DNA of 64,000 bases, taken from Ashinkailepas kermadecensis (lineage: Eukaryota > Arthropoda > Thecostraca > Neolepadidae). Positions 32,891 to 44,764 of this stretch are shown here, one piece after another (position 1 is the first letter of the stretch; every line of letters starts with the position of its first letter). The stretch spans positions 167,001 to 231,000 of the forward strand of contig JAOTOM010004373.1 in assembly GCA_034440615.1 (NCBI GenBank), written 5' to 3'. The translations under genes and the position numbers were made by a program. The notes under the pieces are model-generated. The model was given only the letters and a program-made list of their open reading frames with translations, made no database searches and was not told where the DNA came from.

Positions 32891-35800
32891 GGTGCGTTCC
32901 ACGACAGATCGACCATTGCACTTCACCCCATATTTTTGTTAACCAAAATTTGCTCACATGGTAGTCTTTGGCTCTGAATAAGGCTGTGCAAGTTTCAGCC
33001 CGATTCGGCCAACGGTTTTTGAGATATAGCCTCCGGCATTATTATTAGGTCAAATAGCATGGGTTGGTTTGACGATAGATATCTTATCAATAAGAAGTGG
33101 AAATGGTGGCAAATTATGTATATTTCAGAAGAAAAAGGATCAACTGAAACATTCTCGAAACAAAATATCAGCATTTCCTACATTTGACCTCGTTACCTCG
33201 TGACCTTCCGTGGGCCCTAGCCCATCGAAATTGACAAATTTGACGGCGGAAATAAAAGTGGGCATGATTTCGCTGACCAAGCAAAACATAAATAAAAATG
33301 CGTTCTTATAAATATCCGATACGGCCCTCCGCTCTTCATGACTGCGATTTTGCGTTTTCCGGGTAGGACGGACTTCGTGTAAGCTTTCTTCCATTGGAAA
33401 GCTACATGAGGAAGAACAATGACATACATGACAACGTTTTTCTTACGACAAACGTTTTTCAAATGACAAACGTGTTTGTAAGAAAAAAAAACATTCCCAC
33501 CTTTTTATGTAGATCTTATAGTTTCTCTTAAAAAGCATCACGAATGTCAAGGTCACTAGTTCCCGGTAGGTCACCCATGGGTTCACGTGTAGAGACGCAA
33601 TTGTGCTTCGGAACAACTGATGTCTATTGAATAACATCAAACACGGAAATAACGCAACCCGACCCTATTGAATCAGGTTATATTACCTACATGTTGCATC
33701 TGGCGCTATAGGTAGGTACCTATAACAAACATGAGGATCATTTTGTGTCAGCGATCAAGTGTTAGGCAGGTTTATCATTTTGTGCTGAAGAAAAAACATT
33801 GTGTCTCTGTGGACTGCTGATGACTATCTGTTAAAGGCAAATAAAAGCCGAGACATTTGTCTCGCGTATGTCTTCCCTCCCACCCCATCCGTACTTGGTA
33901 CATATATCCATTCTCCCCATCCGTACATAGCTTAATACTCTCCAGCCTGGTGGCGGTTCCGAGGGAGATAAAGGCGCCAGCGTTGATGCCGGCGGACAAC
34001 AGAGGAGTGAACATCGGGAAGGAAACGATAACAGGCTTGGCAGAGCCGGAGCAGCGTACGAATCAGTTTTCGAAAACACCGGGTAGAAAGAGGACGTGGT
34101 GAATTTTTTCGACGTACATAAGGGCTACAAATAATTGTGTTAGTCACTGTCGATTCTTATCGTCGTCATACACAGTGAAAAACACAAAAATTGTTGCTAA
34201 AGTATCGGTAAGCCCCATTGAAAACATGGGCATCCTAACATTACTAGAGGTGTAGCTTTGTGTGTGAAAGTTCCAATTTGAACTTTTTAAAACATTAAAA
34301 AGCATATCTCCGATTTTTAAAGATGTTCACAATGAGCACAATTTTCACACAATTTGAACAGTTTGATAATTTTTTTGCACACTGAAAAATTCTGGCAATA
34401 ATTTTTCATTTTTTCAGAAATGAAAAGACTGAACAATATACACCGAAGGCAAACTTGATGGGAACAAAATTTGGAACTCTGGTAGGCTTAGAAGAACAAA
34501 ACTTGCCAAAATCGACAAATAGGTAAAATTTATTTTGCGGAAATGTTTGAACTTGACATTGACTTTCCATCAAAGAAAATATGTTCCGTTGGTTGCTGGC
34601 TGTCTGTGCCTGTTGAGAAGTCCCTGAAATTTGCCATATTCAAAGCTCTACAAATGTTTGAATCCACAGGCAATTTCAAAACTAACCCGTTATAAACCTA
34701 CAGATTACAAAATAAATATCCTCGACCAAAGCGATGCGCCGGAATGAGTTGTTGCAGATGCCATCTTAAAATCATCTCTCAATTGCTATTTAGTATCTGA
34801 AAAGGCCATTTCCGAAATTCCAAGATGTTTGCCCCGATTTTATTAACAGATTTGATGCCCTACTAGGCGTTGCAGTGAACAGAAATCACAGAAAGCGGCC
34901 TGGAAACGTCCTATTTCACCCATTGTGCAAAAATACAACGTTAAGAATATTCCATTGTGTCTGGAATTTCCGATAATATTTTGACAATTCTTAGGTGCCC
35001 ATGGCCCCAAATTCCATGTTCATCCTGAAAATTCGGGTTCGGCGAACTTCGAAGTCGACGCCGTTTGTAACGATTTGGTTATGAAAGCCAAATCGGCGCC
35101 GTTTGATCTGCTTTCATTTTCCTAACATATGTACCATTGTGCAGCAGTGTCCCATGCGGAATGTCCACATGCGCAGTATCCTAAGAACGTGAATAATGGA
35201 GTTACATGAACGTTGTGAAATGATGTTTTCGGGCACAGCCTACGTGCACTGTGTCAGCAAAGAGTGGCTTACAATAGGTGTTGGACTGTACGTCCATGTA
35301 AATGATGCTCTGCAGGTGGAAAGAATGTATAATTGTACTTTTTGTTGTGATGTTAGCATGGTCGAATATTGTCAGACTGCATCGTTGTCACGTTTGATGA
35401 CATTCAGTAGGTGTTGTAAGTAACTACCAGATGTTCTGAAATAAAATTACACCGCTAAACGTAAATAAGCTACGACACTATGGTGATCATAAAATGTTCA
35501 ACCCTTGTTAAGGAAGCTACAAGAGCTGCATTGGAGGCCGACAAATGTGTAAGTTGGAAAAACAAGTTCTCATCATCTGATGTTTATTTCGTTGTTGTAT
35601 CCGATCGTTGTTCGATTGTGTACTACTTAGTGCAGTGCAGCAATGTGCAATATGCAGAAAATGCCCGAAACGTGAACAATGAAACCACAGGAAGCTTGCG
35701 AAAATGTTCATGTTTTCCGGAACACGCTATGTATACCGTGATAAGAACGCGTGTGTTTGCATTACGATAGAGATTCGACTGTACGTCTACGCAAATGATG

Positions 35801-37024
35801 CCGACGGGTACTATGATGAATAATGATGAAGGCATGATAGTACTTCTTGTGAGGCCAGCATGATCAGATGTTTCCATTACCAGACCACCAGATATTCCGA
35901 AGTAAATTACGTTGTCACGCGTAGATAAGCCTATGGATGACCTATCGGTGATACCTTCTGGCCGGCGGTGGCAGTGCGCTGCGTCCAAGGTGTCATGCTG
36001 CACTGTCAGTGCGGCACCTACTGATTGCCTGCAGCCGACTTATCCATGAGGGAAGGCGTCACTTTTGACGTACCCCTCTCTCTCTCTCTCGCTCTTAGGG
36101 AAGTATTAGAGGACGAGTCATCAACGGCTCCGGTCGGCCGGACCGGGCGGCTCTTCCGCTTCCTATCAAAAATCAAGTTTTCTGTGATTTATGCCCCTCA
36201 TTAACTCGCTTTTACACCTGACAAAATGAGGATCGTAGCACGGCATGATGTCACACGTACGTCGACCCCTTCACATGCAGCTGTCTCGTCGACTGACCTT
36301 CGTGCATATGCCGTTGTTTGACTGACGATGATATGGGCGCTGCATGACCGATGCAGTCGATAAGCCCATAAACTCCAATAACCAACCTGTCGGTAATGGG
36401 TCACCTTTAACTTTGTGAAGTTTGTTAAGGCAAACTATTAGACTTACATCAATAAGTTTTAAATGTTATGTTAAGGAAACGTTTTTATATCACCCTTCTG
36501 TATCTCATTGCTCGACCCCCGTAGTTTTACAGTGGGAGACAACGTACTCGAAGTCCATCCGTTCCGAAAATCGGAAACTCATAGAGAGAACGGACTCGTA
36601 TATGGGATATTTAAAAGCAAAGCGCTTTTTATGACGGACAATCTCATGCCCGTTTGTATTTTTGCCATCAAATTTATCAATTTCAATGGGCCAAAGGTTA
36701 CAGAAGGTCACGAGGTCAAAGTTAAGAAATGTTGATATTTTATCACGGATGTGTTTTCTTTAACTATTTTTATTTTAAAATATGCATAATATGTCGCACT
36801 TTCTCTTCATTATCGATGAGATATCTATCGCCAAAGATGCCCTTGTTGTGTGACCTCAAAATATTGTCGTAGGCTGTAACTCCGAAGTCGTTAGTCGGAT
36901 TCGGCTAAAACTTGTTCAGGCGTGTTCAGAGCACAAGACTACCCTGTACACCAATTTTGGTCCAAGTACAAATTTAGCGGGTGTAAAATTTGAAAAGTTT
37001 CGGCGATCTGTCGTGGAACGCACC
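32891..37024. mobile_element. 4.1 kb terminal-inverted-repeat element inside the intron between exons C and D
   Basis: The left end GGTGCGTTCCACGACAGATC is inverted exactly at the right end (ending 37024). Diverged inverted arms continue for roughly 500-560 bp (32891-33450 against 36520-37024), sharing words such as ATAGATATCT-ATC-ATAA, TTGACCTCGT, CCATTGAAATTGA-AAATTTGA and GGGCATGA. Interior 33480-36480 shows no transposase I can recognise. It does show a diverged tandem duplication (about 35110-35470 and 35600-35930) and a GC-richer patch at 33930-34100. It could be one large non-autonomous DNA transposon, or two inverted copies of a smaller element; the AGGT flanks favour one unit. Confidence 0.55.
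36074..36096. repeat. (CT)n microsatellite
   Basis: A short CTCTCTCT run inside the TIR element. Confidence 0.9.
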
Positions 37025-37151
37025 AGGTGACGACTCGATGACGACTAAGTCGCCTCTGGTGTTTAGGTGTGAAGCACAATTATTGCAAAAGAAACTTACG
37101 AACTTGTGGTGAATTTACCTGGTTATACCTAGAGATCTCTCTGTTTTTCAG

Positions 37152-37266
37152 GCATTCGGTGCTCAGTCCTCAAATCGGACATCGTCGGCGACCATGCTGT
37201 CATCTATGGGCAAGTTCTGGAATCAATAGTGTCAGAGGATCGTCACCCCATGGTCTTCTACAAACG
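37152..37266 (+). CDS. Flavin-reductase-like gene, exon D
   Basis: Preceded by a strong acceptor (CTCTGTTTTTCAG) and followed by AAACG|GTGAAT. In the phase dictated by exon C it encodes GIRCSVLKSDIVGDHAVIYG then QVLESIVSEDRHPMVFYKR, with no stop. The pattern x-C-x-V---x-x-VGDHxxxxGxV------PMVFYxR is the diagnostic C-terminal half of the flavin-reductase-like domain. GDH contacts the flavin phosphate or pyridine nucleotide region in known members. It begins with two bases and ends with two, and both joints restore codons. The other two frames are interrupted or meaningless here, so the exon is identified by phase and motif together. Confidence 0.85.
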
Positions 37267-37389
37267 GTGAATACAGCCAGCACGCGCTGTCGGGCAGGAG
37301 AGCGAACCTAACCTCGAACCAACTGTTCCACCGCGAAGACTCTTTCACCATTGGCATACGGCATACGCACTACGAGTAATTTATTTCTG

Positions 37390-37421
<32 letters not shown>

Positions 37422-37488
37422 TATATATATAATATAATATATATATGTATATATATATACATATATATATATATACATATATATATAC

Positions 37489-37544
<56 letters not shown>

Positions 37545-37591
37545 TATATATGTATATATATATACATATATATATATACATATATATACAC

Positions 37592-37628
<37 letters not shown>

Positions 37629-37640
37629 TATATATTAGTG
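37390..37640. repeat. (AT)n-rich microsatellite with TATAC interruptions
   Basis: About 250 bp of TATATA with occasional TATACATATA/TATACGTATA. The region forms near-palindromes. Reading frames here are artefacts. Confidence 0.98.
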
Positions 37641-38404
37641 CAAAAGCACTAGGTGCTTTAACCATAATATATGCAAAATATTATATGCATGCTTCAGCTG
37701 AGAGCCCAAGAAGAACTACACAGTGAAAGATAACTGGTAAATACCGACACAGCCGTCGCTCGTCGGACCGGCCGAGAAGCGCGCAGCAAAGCATCTTCGA
37801 ACCAACTCCGTTTTCGGCAAATCAGAAAGCTGCACTAAATCTTATGCCAACAAGACATGTTACCCACAGCAAACAAAAATCAGTGCAGAATAAATATGGC
37901 TCGTCATCCATTTATTCCATTGTTCCTGGCAATATATGTGCAGCAGCTCCTAGAGCAAGGGTCTGGCTGCCATGCTAGTTTGATTGCTATTTACCATGAA
38001 CCATTCTTAGGTCTGGGTGAAAGCTCTGAGGCTCATGGTCCTAGCACCGTCTCCTCCGTGATCAAAGCAAATTTAGCGCTGAGTCTATGGAGTACAGAAG
38101 ATAATCTGAACCCAAAATGTAATGGCAGGTAGCATGACCAAAGTAATTTCTGGTAGGCATCAGATGTGAATCAAGATGTGCAATGGTGTCAGCTATTTAA
38201 GCATGCATTATGCATATGCAATTTGTGTACAATTACACCATGCAAGTTCTGTGTGATGGCAGATCCCAAGAGAGCACAGGAGGCATGGTCATACACCCAG
38301 AACATTCCAGTGCACCCCTACTTGAATTATCTGCAGCCGAAGACGCTCCTCCGGGACGTTCGATCGCACCCTCACCACCATTCGCACTTTTATTGATCAG
38401 CCAA
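37641..38404. other. Intron between exons D and E, unique part
   Basis: No exon is recognised. A 91-codon plus frame at 37857 has no known motif, and exons D and E join in phase without it. Confidence 0.45.
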
Positions 38405-39020
38405 GTCCGTCAAGCAGAGTGCTGCCCCATCACGACTCCTGGTCCCAGTGCCATGTGCTGCCCCATCACGACTCCTGGTCCCAGTTCCATGTGCTGCCCC
38501 ATCACGACTCCTGGTCCCAGTTCCATGTGCTGCCCCATCACGACTCCTGGTCCCAGTTCCATGTGCTGCCCCATCACGACTCCTGGTCCCAGTTCCATGT
38601 GCTGTCCCATCACGACTCCTGGTCCCAGTTCCATGTGCTGCCCCATCACGACTTCTGGTCCCAGTTCCATGTGCTGTCCCATCATGACTCCTGGTCCCAG
38701 TTCCATGTGCTGTCCCATCACGACTCCTGGTCCCAGTTCCATGTGCTGTCCCATCACGACTCCTGGTCCCAGTTCCATGTGCTGTCCCATCACGACTCCT
38801 GGTCCCAGTTCCATGTGCTGCCCCATCACGACTCCTGGTCCCAGTTCCATGTGCTGCCCCATCACGATTCCTGGTCCCAGTCCCATGTGCTGTCCCATCA
38901 CGACTCCTGGTCCCAGTTCCATGTGCTGTCCCATCACGACTCCTGGTCCCAGTTCCATGTGCTGTCCCATCACGACTCCTGGTCCCAGTTCCGCGTGTTG
39001 CCCATTCACCACTCCAGGTT
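38405..39020. repeat. Minisatellite, 36 bp unit, about 16 copies
   Basis: Tandem TGCCCCATCACGACTCCTGG plus TCCCAGTTCCATGTGC, very homogeneous (variation CCCC/TCCC). 36 is a multiple of three, so plus frames (CCPITTPGPSSM) and a minus frame (GPGVVMGQHMEL) stay open for about 200 codons. This is a property of the repeat rather than evidence of a gene. Confidence 0.97.
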
Positions 39021-40298
39021 TTGTTTCCGTGTGCTGTCTAAAATCACTACACAGTCCTGGACCTGAATTGATTTAATGTTAGCTGCATGTTGTGTATCAC
39101 GGAGATCTAGGTTGCCATTGACATTGTTTTATGAATGACGTCCATAAAACACAAGTATTTATATTATGATGTAAAATACTTCCTGTTTTGTGCTGCTTGT
39201 CATCAACTTGTATTGTCTAATTCTGATACCCCATTGTTAACCCCTGAGTCTGCGGTGAACTATTCAGTGCAATGAGACATTGCAAAATAAAATACTCGTA
39301 AATAACTGCTGCTATACAACTTGCTCGAGCCATGTCAATTCAAAGCAATCCTAAGTTTTTGTGTACCTCAGTGTAAGCCGCTTATCAACAGCATATCAGT
39401 AAGAGCCAAGGTGCTTGTGGCCTTCCTCCCCTTCCCATCCAGCTTTGTTGGTTGTATCCTGTTTGTTCCAAGGTCACTCAGCCATTGATGCTTGTGATTT
39501 CGTGGACCCTATAATTTTGTAAGACCAGATCCCTCCGATCCATGTAAAATTTCCATATTTATACGCTACTCAGCAGAATGCAGTCGTGGAATGGACCTAT
39601 GACAGCTAAACACCTTGTAAAACAAAAGTTAAGCCAATGTAGATGTATCGTTTCGTGCTAGTCATGTAACCATATAGTAAACTATCATTGCAATGCAGAA
39701 TGTAACGTGGTGTTCAATTCTTGAACGTTTTATGTTGGTGTTGTATTCAGACGCGACTGAATTCCGTCCAAGTGCTGCATATGATGTTCATGTGGATATA
39801 TGGTACAATCGTCTCTAACTGAACTTGATTCATTGCAGTCTGCTGTGTTATGCTATTCAGTTTTTGCTGGGCTAAATATGCCAATTTGCAGCATTGCCCT
39901 CGTTGTGTCGCCTGTTTTCCGACACTTCTGGTTAGATATAGAGGAAACTACAGCGAACTGTGTTGAAAAAAATTGCCCCAGATCAAGGCAAACGAACCAG
40001 CTGGCTGCTGGCGGCGCAGTGCTGCACGTACAGGGCGGGTGGCCGCAGGGCACGTGTCAGGTCACATGTCAGGTCACGTGTCAGGTCACGTAGGCCTCAC
40101 AGCAGACTACATGGCGGGTCATGTCAGGTGACACTTCAGGCCGTGTCACGTCGCGTGACAGGTGACATGTCGAGTCATCCGCCATGTCATGTCGGGTTCA
40201 GATGTCATGTAACGGGTCATGCCATGTCACACACCGGGACACTGTTCAGGTGACGTCGTCTCGCACGACGTGTAACAACCGGTCACGGTGTTGGGCAG
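39021..40298. other. Intron between exons D and E, right part
   Basis: No exon is recognised. At 40045-40095 there are three 12 bp copies of TGTCAGGTCAC(A/G), followed by a field of TCATGTCAGGTGACA-like words up to about 40250. They use the same TCAGGTCAC core as the 6.4-11.2 kb array. Confidence 0.5.
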
Positions 40299-40448
40299 CT
40301 CCTACCACAGCCTGGCCGACGCCACCTTCATGTCGGCGTTCGAGCATCAGACGCTGCCGTTCGAGGACTGGACGCACGAGGCGCACGTCCGCATGGCCTG
40401 GAACTACCTGCGTACGCACCCCCTGGTGGAGGCCGAGCAGCTCGTCAA
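40299..40448 (+). CDS. Flavin-reductase-like gene, exon E (end of split barrel, start of helical domain)
   Basis: Acceptor GGGCAG at 40298; donor GTCAA|GTTAGT at 40448. The first base completes an Arg codon with exon D, giving FYKRSYHSLADATF, the usual end of a flavin-reductase-like domain. The rest encodes MSAFEHQTLPFEDWTHEAHV then RMAWNYLRTHPLVEAEQLVK. The WTHEAHxRMAW motif looks strongly conserved and helical. I recall similar HEAHLR-AW segments only in uncharacterised proteins, so no function is assigned to this part. Exon length 150 bp fits phase 1 in, phase 2 out. It is GC-rich. Confidence 0.85.
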
Positions 40449-40595
40449 GTTAGTGATGTCACTGGGCAGTCGTCTAGTTAGCGACGTCACTGGGAAATTG
40501 TCAAGCTAGTGATGTCACCGGGGAATCGTCGAGGAATCCTCGTGTCTGTGGCTTCACTGGAGAATCGTGAAGTTAATGGCGTTACTGGGGAATTG
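40430..40595. repeat. Degenerate 28-29 bp tandem repeat covering the exon E donor
   Basis: Units CGTCAAGTTAGTGATGTCAC, CGTCTAGTTAGCGACGTCAC and TGTCAAGCTAGTGATGTCAC, each followed by (T/C)GGG. The first unit starts inside exon E and includes its splice donor; later units copy the donor context. The array resumes at about 42360-42465 (ATCGTGAAGTTAATGACGTC) after a LINE insertion. Confidence 0.75.
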
Positions 40596-40597
40596 TT

Positions 40598-42352
40598 GTT
40601 GAGTTGCCCATCAGCCAAGCGTCTAGGCGTCTTGGCCAGTGTCCTTGAGAAAGCGCATTGCTCATATCTGGTCTGTCCAGAGAGATTCCAAGCAAATTCC
40701 ATGGATCGTTCTGAGAGGTTGCGGGGTTGTACATTCATTCATAATGTGGGTCGACGTTTCTTCAGTCAGGCCGCAGTGTCGGCGGTCATTGGGGCCGTTT
40801 GATATCCTTGCCGTGTAAGACCGTAGATCGTGAGTATCCAGTTCCGAGGCGGGAGAGGGAGACTTTCTTTCTTTGATAAAGACATCACTGACTAGTCTAT
40901 TTCTGGAGGGGTGGATTTAGAATCTTTGATGGAGGTAGACTTCTGATTGCGTTTGTGGCAATATTGTCATGGATAATTTGTTGGCCGGTCTTGTTTCGTT
41001 TTCCGCATTTCGTGGAGGACAGAATTTTGAGAAGTATGTTATGTTCTCGCGCATGTTTCTTCCATTTGGATGAGAGAGAGAGAAGATCATGACACGGGTG
41101 TCGTTCATTTCCATAACTGAATACAGCCTTGGCGCCAATCATGTTTAAGTTGTCCTTCAATGGGAGGAGCTTGGTTTAGTGATGCAAGTCTCCTATGGCG
41201 CTCATTTTCACGCAGCCTTTGATGAAACGCATACATTTGTTTTCGACTATCTGTAGTTTTTCGACACTCGTGTCTGAAATTTGAGGGTCCATGCAACACA
41301 TGCGTAGTTGATCGTTTGGACGAATGAAAGTTTTGTAGAAATGTGTAAGAGTTTCATTATCTTTACCGAACTATGTGCCTGAGAGTCCGTTGATTTCATG
41401 TTACATTTTATTTCGGCTTTTTTCTTGATGTTGTCGATGTAGGTATTTAATTTTAGGGAGGGGTCAAATGTTAGACCTGTTGAATGTTTGACATTTTTCG
41501 ATTTGTCTCCACTTTTAGAGGGACATTGTTGATTTTGATGATCGGTTGATATTCGTGTTGATGGCTGTCTGACGTCATGATGGAGACTGTAGACTGCTTC
41601 AGAGATTTTCAAGCGTTTACTTTTGAACCAGGCTGCAAGTCTATTTACATTGCGCTAAAATTTCTTAGCTCCTCGGTTCAGTTTCGAGTCTTTGGCAATT
41701 ACGCAAAAATCGTCTGCATAAGATAGGAGGAGATAATTTCTATGTGTGGTTGGAGCATCACCCACGAAGAGATTGAACAGGGTTGGTGATAAGACCGCTC
41801 CCTGAGGTACTCCGTCTTTAAAGCGTTTTAGACCTGAGTGTGTGTTCTCCAATCTTACTCTGTTTCTTCTATCAGAAAGGAAACTACACAACCATTTAAT
41901 GTCTGCCATTGGGAAGTCAAAAGCTTTACTGACATCTATTGAAGCGACTAGCGTTATGGCTGGCGGTCTGCGTTCATTAAAGCCATTGATTGCGAAGTCG
42001 ACCATTTTGTTGAGATATGTTTGAGTTGAGCGTTTAGGGCGAAAGCCATGCTGATGAGATTGGGGGGGGGGGGAGATGAGGTTGTAGTCGATCTGACATT
42101 AGTCTTTCTAGGATTTTTAAGGACATGTAAGAAGTGTAATGGGGCGGTATGACGTTGTACCTTCGGGGGTTTGTTTGGTTTGAGGAGTGGAATGATAGTA
42201 CCGACATTCAACATGCTAGGAATTGTGGCGGTGTTGTATGATCCGTTGAAGATATCAGTCAGTGCCTGTAGTGCTCTAGGGCCAAGGTGTCTGAGGTGAT
42301 GGTAGAATATGCCGTCGCAGCCTGTGGCACTCGATGTGCGTGCATTTGAGAT
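40598..42352 (-). mobile_element. 5'-truncated Jockey-like LINE
   Basis: Minus-oriented non-LTR retrotransposon starting within its reverse transcriptase domain and ending in CTCAACAACAA near 40598, an AAC-type tail. It splits the 28-29 bp repeat next to exon E. No clear target duplication was found. It lies in antisense orientation in the intron of the flavin-reductase gene. Confidence 0.7.
40897..42352 (-). pseudogene. LINE ORF2 reverse transcriptase relic
   Basis: In minus order: SATGCDGIFYHHLRHLGPRA (RT block with GxDG), TIIPLLKPNKPPK, a frameshift, then VASIDVSKAFD (catalytic Asp), GVPQGAVLSPTLFNLFV, YADDFCVIA (YxDD box), a frameshift, LTFDPSLKLNTYIDNIKKKA, and the C-terminal part (YACVAWT..., DNLNMIGAKAVFSYGNERHP). 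The order and motifs are those of Jockey-type LINE ORF2. At least three frame changes make it non-functional. The endonuclease domain is lost by 5' truncation. Confidence 0.85.
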
Positions 42353-42599
42353 AGCGGTTTTTTCACTGGGAATCGTGTTTGTGACGTCACCGGGAAATCG
42401 TGAAGTTAATGACGTCACTAGGGAGTCGTCAAGTTGGTGACTTTACTGCGGAACCGTCGAGTTGAGCCCGGTTCACACCGCGACCGAGCCGGAGAAAAGT
42501 CGGTCGGCCGTGCCGGCGTGTTTACCTTGTGTGGTGGGTAAAGTTCCTGTCCAACAGCCGGATGCTTGTCTGGCCGCCGTTTGAGCCACGTACCGCACG

Positions 42600-43580
42600 C
42601 TCATGGTCAGGTCACCGCCGCCGTCTGACCCGGCCTCACCGGTCAGGTCACCACCGCAGTCTGACCCGGTCAGGCCACCGCCGCAGTCTGACCCGGCCGC
42701 ACCGGTCAGGCCACCGCCGCCGTCTGACCCGGCCGCACCGGTCAGGCCGCCGCCGCAGTCTGACCCGGCCTCACCGGTCAGGTCACCACCGCAGTCTGAC
42801 CCGGTCAGGCCACCGCCGCAGTCTGACCCGGCCGCACCGGTCAGGCCACCGCCGCAGTCTGACCCGGCCGCACCGGTCAGGCCACCGCCGCAGTCTGGCC
42901 CGGCCGCACCGGTCAGGCCACCGCCGCAGTCTGGCCCGGCCGGACCGGTCAGGCCACCGCCGCAGTCTGACCCGGCCGCACCGGTCAGGCCACTGCCGCA
43001 GTCTGGCCCGGCCGCACCGGTCAGGCCACCGCCGCAGTCTGGCCCGGCCGGACCGGTCAGGCCACCGCCGCAGTCTGACCCGGCCGCACCGGTCAGGCCA
43101 CCGCCGCAGTCTGACCCGGCCGCACCTGTCAGGCCACCGCCCCAGTCTGACCCGGCCGCACCGGTCAGGCCACCGCCGCAGTCTGACCCGGCCGCACCGG
43201 TCAGGCCACCGCCGCAGTCTGACCCGGCCGGACCGGTCAGGCCACCGCCGCAGTCTGACCCGGCCGCACCGGTCAGGCCACCGCCGCAGTCTGACCCGGC
43301 CGCACCGGTCAGGCCACCGCCGCAGTCTGACCCGGTCAGGCCACCGCCGCAGTCTGACCTGGCCTCACCGGTCAGGCCACCGCCGCAGTCTGACCTGGCC
43401 GCACCGGTCAGGCCACCGCCGCAGTCTGGCCCGGCCGCACCGGTCAGGCCACCGCCGCAGTCTGACCCGGCCTCACCGGTCAGGCCGCAGTCTGACCTGG
43501 CCGCACCGGTCAGGCCACCGCCGCAGTCTGACCCGGTCAGGCCACCGCCGCAGTCTGACCCGGCCGCACCGGCCGCGCAG
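42600..43580. repeat. Minisatellite, 36 bp unit (27 bp variant), about 27 copies
   Basis: Unit GACCCGGCCGCACCGGTCAG plus GCCACCGCCGCAGTCT; short units lack GGCCGCACC. Very GC-rich. Both strands stay open for 330-370 codons (plus DPAAPVRPPPQS, minus SDCGGGLTGAAG) because the unit is a multiple of three. It lies inside the intron between exons E and F, so the frames are not taken as genes. Confidence 0.97.
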
Positions 43581-43589
43581 GTCACATAG

Positions 43590-43700
43590 CGTCGCCAGTC
43601 TCCACGCTGGTTGGTCGCTGGCTAAGAGTAGCGACAGGTGACACGCGAATCCACTACCTTTCGTTTGGGGATGGGCACCCTAGGCTACGGCCTATCGATG
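43590..43700 (-). repeat. tRNA-derived SINE, copy 2
   Basis: Shares CGTCGCCA, TTGGTCGC and AGAGTAGCGACAGG with 12480-12605 in the same orientation; the tRNA-like part is more diverged. Confidence 0.5.
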
Positions 43701-44764
43701 GGAGATGGGCCTCTAGGCTAGGGATAAAGTAAATATTCGTATATATATAATACACATATGCACGGAAAGTCAGTTCGCTTTGACATTTTGAGGAGGTTTG
43801 TATGTGATTTATCCGTGTCGTGCAGTGTATTCCGGAAGTGTACTCTGTCTTGTGATGAGGTGGGATGGCTGGAATTGTTGCGGCGTGTACATACGAAACA
43901 GACTCATGTGTGGACTTGTACGCGGGTGGGAGTCGAGCGCGTGTGCACATTGTGACAGGACTATACATTTACTGGTTAGGTAATGGACCACGACATGGGA
44001 TATAATGGAACATATGGATTACCCTGTAACTTTATACTGCCTGTGCCTTCGAATGTGGAGTGATTGTGACACGTTCCGACGGCCCCGGAATTGTCGCTGA
44101 ACCAAAAAGAACGTGTCTTACAAAACTGAGTGTCAACTTGGTACGCCAAGGAACCGAACGGGCGGGAGCAGGCGTTCGTTCCCACTGCTGTGATGAGGCC
44201 CTGAGAGATGCTGGCGAGAAAGGTCACGCCTCCAGGTGATCATTGTAGTGTTCCACCCACCCCAAGTTGACAGCCTTCCAACGGGTATTTGCCATTCGAA
44301 TCCTAGAACAAGGATGGTCCTAACCAGAGAACAGTATCACGCCATATTCGGAAAACACAGCTGCTATGAACTCCGAACCATCATCCGACCTCTAGCAGGC
44401 GTAGTTGCAGTCACACCACAATTCATTAGTTAGTTCGAAGCTTGCTGCCTCAGATACAACTAAGGTTGTTTGCTTTTGATCCTGATGTTCCGTTCGAGGC
44501 TCAGTTCAATCCGCATAGCTTTCGTCAGTGCGAATGGCTTTACATTTTTACATGATTTTGATGTGTGACTTAAATTTTTTTGTCAGTTTTGAACCGTGTC
44601 GTTTTCTGTATCGCTATGTACAAAAGCTTTCCTTTAATCGAAGGATGACATTTCTCGAAACGTGGCGGTTTGTCAGCATTGGTGCACCCTTCCATTCGAC
44701 CCGAGCACTTTGTCCCTCGCCAGTGCTGAAGCCGCCTCTGACTTACACCACCACCCGTCTCCAG
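43701..44764. other. Intron before exon F
   Basis: No exon or element is recognised. A minus frame at 43976-44227 (83 codons) has no known motif. The last bases (CACCACCCGTCTCCAG) form the exon F acceptor. Confidence 0.45.

Noticed and set aside
42473..43641. Overlapping 328-370 codon frames on both strands (PVRPPPQSDPA and GGGLTGAAGSDC repeats)
   Set aside because: Resembles a Gly-rich or Pro-rich structural protein, but it comes from a 36 bp GC-rich repeat inside an intron of the flavin-reductase gene and is equally open on both strands.
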